Source: Pantoea conspicua
GTDB lineage: Bacteria; Pseudomonadota; Gammaproteobacteria; Enterobacterales; Enterobacteriaceae
Assembly (NCBI RefSeq): GCF_002095315.1
Contig: NZ_MLFN01000005.1
Span: forward strand, 62,001 to 126,000
Direction: 5' to 3'
Length of the DNA: 64,000 nt
The position numbers were made by a program, and so were the translations under genes. The notes under the pieces were generated by a model, which saw only the letters and a list, made by a program, of their open reading frames with translations, made no database searches and was not told where the DNA came from. This document shows, piece by piece, positions 59,678 through 64,000 of this stretch (positions are counted from its first letter, which is position 1; each line of letters starts with the position of its first letter).

Positions 59678-61249
59678 ATGTTAGATATCGTCGAGCTGTC
59701 GCGTTTACAGTTTGCCTTAACGGCGATGTACCATTTTCTGTTCGTGCCTTTAACGCTGGGTATGGCGTTTCTGCTGGCGATCATGGAGACGGTATACGTC
59801 CTGAGCGGCAAACAGATTTATAAAGATATGACCAAATTCTGGGGCAAGTTATTTGGTATTAACTTTGCGCTGGGTGTGGCTACCGGTCTGACGATGGAGT
59901 TTCAGTTCGGAACTAACTGGTCCTATTACTCTCACTACGTCGGCGATATTTTCGGTGCGCCGCTCGCCATTGAAGGCCTGATGGCGTTCTTCCTTGAATC
60001 CACCTTTGTCGGATTGTTCTTTTTTGGCTGGGATCGGCTGGGCAAAGTGCAGCATCTGGCGGTCACCTGGCTGGTGGCGCTCGGCTCAAACATGTCCGCG
60101 CTGTGGATTCTGGTGGCCAACGGCTGGATGCAGAATCCGATCGCCTCTGAATTCAACTTCGAAACCATGCGTATGGAGATGCTCAGCTTCTCCGAGCTGG
60201 TGCTGAACCCGGTCGCGCAGGTCAAATTCGTGCATACCGTGGCAGCCGGTTACACCACCGGTGCGATGTTTATTATGGGCATCAGCGCCTGGTACATGCT
60301 GAAAGGCCGTGACTTCGCCTTTGCTAAACGTTCGTTTGCTATCGCGGCCAGCTTTGGTATGGCGGCGGTGCTGTCGGTGATCGTGCTGGGCGATGAGTCC
60401 GGTTATGAGATGGGCGACGTGCAGAAAACCAAGCTGGCCGCGATTGAAGCGGAATGGGAAACCCAGCCCGCGCCCGCGTCATTTACCCTGTTTGGCCTGC
60501 CGGATCAGGAAACCCGCGAAAACAGATATGCCATTCAGATCCCGTGGCTGCTCGGCCTGATCGCAACCCGATCCACCGACACGCCGGTGACCGGTCTGAA
60601 AGATCTGATGGCGCAGCATGAAGTGCGTATCCGCAATGGCATGAAAGCTTACGCCTTGCTGAATGAACTGCGTGGCGGCAGCCAGGACCCGGCGGTACGC
60701 GATGCGTTCAACGCCCATAAACAGGATCTCGGCTACGGTCTGCTGCTGAAGCGTTATACCGACAACGTGGCAGATGCGACCGAAGCACAAATCCAGCAGG
60801 CGACGCAGGATTCCATCCCACGCGTGGCCCCGCTTTACTTCGCCTTCCGCATCATGGTTCTTTGTGGCGTGCTGCTGCTGGGCATTATCGCGCTGGCGTT
60901 CTGGAGTGTACTGCGTAACCGCATCGGTAAGAATCGCTGGTTACTGAAAGCGGCGCTGTTTGGTATTCCGCTACCCTGGATTGCTATCGAATCGGGCTGG
61001 TTTGTCGCCGAATATGGTCGTCAGCCCTGGGCGATAGGTGAGGTGCTGCCGACTGCGGTCGCCAACTCGTCGCTGACAACTGGCGATCTGCTGTTCTCAA
61101 TGATCCTGATCTGCGGTCTCTACACGCTGTTCCTGATAGCTGAGATGTACCTGATGTTTAAATTTGCCCGCCTGGGGCCAAGCAGCCTGAAAAGCGGGCG
61201 TTACCATCATGAACAGATCACGGCGATGACCCAGCCGGTGCAGGGATAA
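59678..61249 (+). CDS. cydA: Cytochrome bd-I ubiquinol oxidase subunit I
   Basis: 523 aa. The heme b595 ligand His19 ([12 protein letters not shown]) is present, as are the b558 ligands in the following helices and the Q-loop ([10 protein letters not shown] to about 330). The high-affinity oxidase is induced at low oxygen. AAGGAG precedes the ATG. Confidence 0.98.
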   Translation: MLDIVELSRLQFALTAMYHFLFVPLTLGMAFLLAIMETVYVLSGKQIYKDMTKFWGKLFGINFALGVATGLTMEFQFGTNWSYYSHYVGDIFGAPLAIEGLMAFFLESTFVGLFFFGWDRLGKVQHLAVTWLVALGSNMSALWILVANGWMQNPIASEFNFETMRMEMLSFSELVLNPVAQVKFVHTVAAGYTTGAMFIMGISAWYMLKGRDFAFAKRSFAIAASFGMAAVLSVIVLGDESGYEMGDVQKTKLAAIEAEWETQPAPASFTLFGLPDQETRENRYAIQIPWLLGLIATRSTDTPVTGLKDLMAQHEVRIRNGMKAYALLNELRGGSQDPAVRDAFNAHKQDLGYGLLLKRYTDNVADATEAQIQQATQDSIPRVAPLYFAFRIMVLCGVLLLGIIALAFWSVLRNRIGKNRWLLKAALFGIPLPWIAIESGWFVAEYGRQPWAIGEVLPTAVANSSLTTGDLLFSMILICGLYTLFLIAEMYLMFKFARLGPSSLKSGRYHHEQITAMTQPVQG

Positions 61250-61260
61250 GGAGAAGGATC

Positions 61261-62400
61261 ATGTTTGATTATGAAGTACTGCGCTTTGTCTGGTGGCTGC
61301 TGATAGGCGTGCTGCTGATCGGCTTTGCGGTCGCGGATGGCTTTGATATGGGCGTCGGGATGCTGACGCGCTTTCTGGGCCGTAACGATACCGAACGCCG
61401 CATCATGATTAACTCGATTGCGCCACACTGGGATGGTAATCAGGTGTGGCTGATTACGGCGGGCGGTGCGCTGTTTGCTGCCTGGCCGATGGTCTATGCG
61501 GCCGCGTTTTCCGGCTTCTATGTGGCGATGATTCTGGTGCTCGCCTCGCTGTTCTTCCGTCCGGTGGGTTTCGATTACCGCTCGAAGATTGAAGACAACC
61601 GCTGGCGCGGTGCCTGGGACTGGGGCATCTTCATTGGCAGCTTTGTGCCACCGCTGGTGATTGGCGTGGCGTTCGGTAACCTGTTGCAGGGCGTGCCGTT
61701 CCATGCCGATGAATATCTGCGCCTGTTCTACACCGGTAATTTCTTCCAGCTGCTGAACCCGTTTGGTCTGCTGGCAGGCGTGGTCAGCGTGGCGATGATT
61801 CTGGCACAGGGCGCCACCTATCTGCAGATGCGCACCACCGGTGAACTGCACCTGCGGTCACGCGCGGCGGCACAACTTGCTGCACTGGTGATGATGGTCT
61901 GCTTCGTGCTGGCGGGTGTCTGGGTCAGATATGGTATTGATGGCTATGTGGTGACCAGCGCAATGGATCACTTCGCTGCCTCTAATCCGCTGGGTAAAAC
62001 CGTGGTGCGCGAAGCGGGTGCCTGGATGGTCAACTTCCAGACCCATCCTGTGCTGTGGCTGTTCCCGTTGCTGGGCGCTGTGCTGCCGCTGCTGACCATA
62101 CTCTGCTCACGGGTTGAGAAGGGCGCCTGGGCGTTCCTGTTCTCTTCTCTGACGCTGGCCTGCGTCATCATGACCGCCGGTATCGCCATGTTCCCGTTCA
62201 TCATGCCATCCAGCACGGTGCCGGGTATCAGCCTGACGATGTGGGATGCCACCTCCAGCCTGTTAACCCTGCGAATTATGACCGTCGCCGCGGTGATCTT
62301 TGTGCCCATCATTCTTGCCTACACCAGCTGGTGTTACTGGAAAATGTTTGGCCGCATCACCAAAGAGCACATTGAAAGCAACAGTCACTCACTCTACTGA
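61261..62400 (+). CDS. cydB: Cytochrome bd-I ubiquinol oxidase subunit II
   Basis: 379 aa, E. coli length, about eight or nine membrane helices; begins [33 protein letters not shown]. 11 bp after cydA, 15 bp before cydX. Confidence 0.98.
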   Translation: MFDYEVLRFVWWLLIGVLLIGFAVADGFDMGVGMLTRFLGRNDTERRIMINSIAPHWDGNQVWLITAGGALFAAWPMVYAAAFSGFYVAMILVLASLFFRPVGFDYRSKIEDNRWRGAWDWGIFIGSFVPPLVIGVAFGNLLQGVPFHADEYLRLFYTGNFFQLLNPFGLLAGVVSVAMILAQGATYLQMRTTGELHLRSRAAAQLAALVMMVCFVLAGVWVRYGIDGYVVTSAMDHFAASNPLGKTVVREAGAWMVNFQTHPVLWLFPLLGAVLPLLTILCSRVEKGAWAFLFSSLTLACVIMTAGIAMFPFIMPSSTVPGISLTMWDATSSLLTLRIMTVAAVIFVPIILAYTSWCYWKMFGRITKEHIESNSHSLY

Positions 62401-62415
62401 TTAAGGAGACGACGC

Positions 62416-62520
62416 ATGTGGTATTTTGCCTGGATTCTTGGCACCTTGCTGGCCTGTGCCTTTGGTATCGTCACCGCACTGGCGATTGAGCATGTCGATG
62501 CGCAGGATGAGACACACTGA
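62416..62520 (+). CDS. cydX: CydX, small subunit of cytochrome bd-I
   Basis: 34-aa single-span membrane peptide (MWYFAWILGTLLACAFG...), the stabilising subunit of CydAB. E. coli CydX is 37 aa; the membrane segment is near identical and the charged tail is slightly shorter. AAGGAG lies 9 bp upstream. TGATG overlap couples it to ybgE. Confidence 0.95.
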   Translation: MWYFAWILGTLLACAFGIVTALAIEHVDAQDETH

Positions 62521-62813
62521 TGCGCACCGTGATTCAGACGCTCTATCGTCTGATGGATAAGGGCCCGTTGCGGGCCCTTTCGCTACTGCTGGCGCTGATT
62601 ACGGCCGGCGGCGTGCTGTGGGACCCGACGCGCTTTGCCGACCACGCAGGCAGGTTGCCTGCGCTGCAGGCAATGGTGCTGATCTGGGCGATCTGCTGCG
62701 GCGTAATCCACGGCGTAGGTTTCCGGCCACGGCTTACTCTATGGCAGGCGCTGTTTTCTCCCTTACCGGCAATGATCGTGCTGTTTATCGCGCTTTATCG
62801 CTTTTACGCTTAA
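62520..62813 (+). CDS. ybgE: YbgE, cyd operon-associated membrane protein
   Basis: 97 aa, three hydrophobic segments (about 19-35, 47-66, 74-93), MRTVIQTLYRLMDKGPLRALSL start. It is always encoded with cydABX; role unclear. Shares one base with the cydX stop. Confidence 0.94.
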   Translation: MRTVIQTLYRLMDKGPLRALSLLLALITAGGVLWDPTRFADHAGRLPALQAMVLIWAICCGVIHGVGFRPRLTLWQALFSPLPAMIVLFIALYRFYA

Positions 62814-62991
62814 TCTCCCGCCACATCGACGCTGTAAGTGAGTTTTTGTCAGCGTCCGGTCAGGAAATCTCCCTGAAATCGTTCCGTTTGTTTCGGCGCG
62901 ATAATTATTTTCGCCTGGCTCTGGCGACCCATTCCAAACCCGATTTGTCTTGCGTATAGTAGCAACGTTTAAAACGAGGCCGGGATGTAGA

Positions 62992-64000
<1,009 letters not shown>

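Overview
The window is chromosomal DNA from a member of the Enterobacterales, most likely Pantoea or a close Erwiniaceae relative. The basis is near-identity of almost every protein to the E. coli 'min 14-17' region (mrdAB through tolQ) in E. coli order, combined with departures typical of a non-Escherichia lineage. These departures are: no cobC between nadD and rsfS, no chiPQ between glnS and fur, no dtpD between phrB and ybgI, no kdpFABCD, no mngRA before cydA, and an extra DUF969/DUF979/pcp block beside the 5-oxoprolinase genes. Genus is inferred from memory of gene order, not from a search.

Layout. 1-8.8 kb (minus strand): rodA (with an apparent 1-nt deletion), mrdA, rlmH, rsfS, nadD, holA, lptE, leuS, covering cell elongation, ribosome maturation, NAD synthesis, replication clamp loading and LPS export. 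9.0-9.5 kb: ybeL (+). 9.6-12.9 kb (minus): gltIJKL glutamate/aspartate ABC transporter with a SroC-like RNA and a 127-bp ERIC element in the gltI-gltJ gap. 12.9-13.3 kb: a small intergenic unit with a consensus-perfect sigma-54 promoter and, about 110 nt downstream, a strong intrinsic terminator. This is the best candidate for something undescribed. 13.3-19 kb (minus): lnt, corC, ybeY, ybeZ, miaB. 19.1-20.3 kb: ubiF (+). 20.4-21.1 kb (minus): seven-tRNA operon Met-Leu-Gln-Gln-Met-Gln-Gln. 21.3-23.0 kb: asnB. 23.3-27.3 kb (minus): nagBACD, nagD carrying an in-frame nonsense codon; divergent nagE (27.65-29.7 kb) with a two-operator NagC region between.

29.8-38.5 kb: glnS, an unrecognised 131-aa gene, fur with its coupled leader ORF uof, fldA, ybfE, ybfF, seqA-pgm, an orphan kdpE and ybfA. 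38.7-47.5 kb (plus): a ybgA form with a TudS-like (DUF523) domain fused to DUF1722, phrB, ybgI, pxpBCA (5-oxoprolinase), DUF969 and DUF979 membrane proteins, pcp and nei. The pxp-DUF969/979-pcp block reads as a complete pyroglutamate salvage module.

47.6-62.8 kb: the TCA and respiratory core. gltA is on the minus strand; divergent from it are sdhCDAB-sucABCD, then cydABX-ybgE. 63.0-64.0 kb: ybgC and the start of tolQ, which runs off the window. No CRISPR array, insertion sequence, prophage or plasmid gene was seen. Most large open frames opposite the annotated genes are shadows. Two disrupted genes (rodA, nagD) could be real lesions or assembly errors, and the sequence alone cannot decide.
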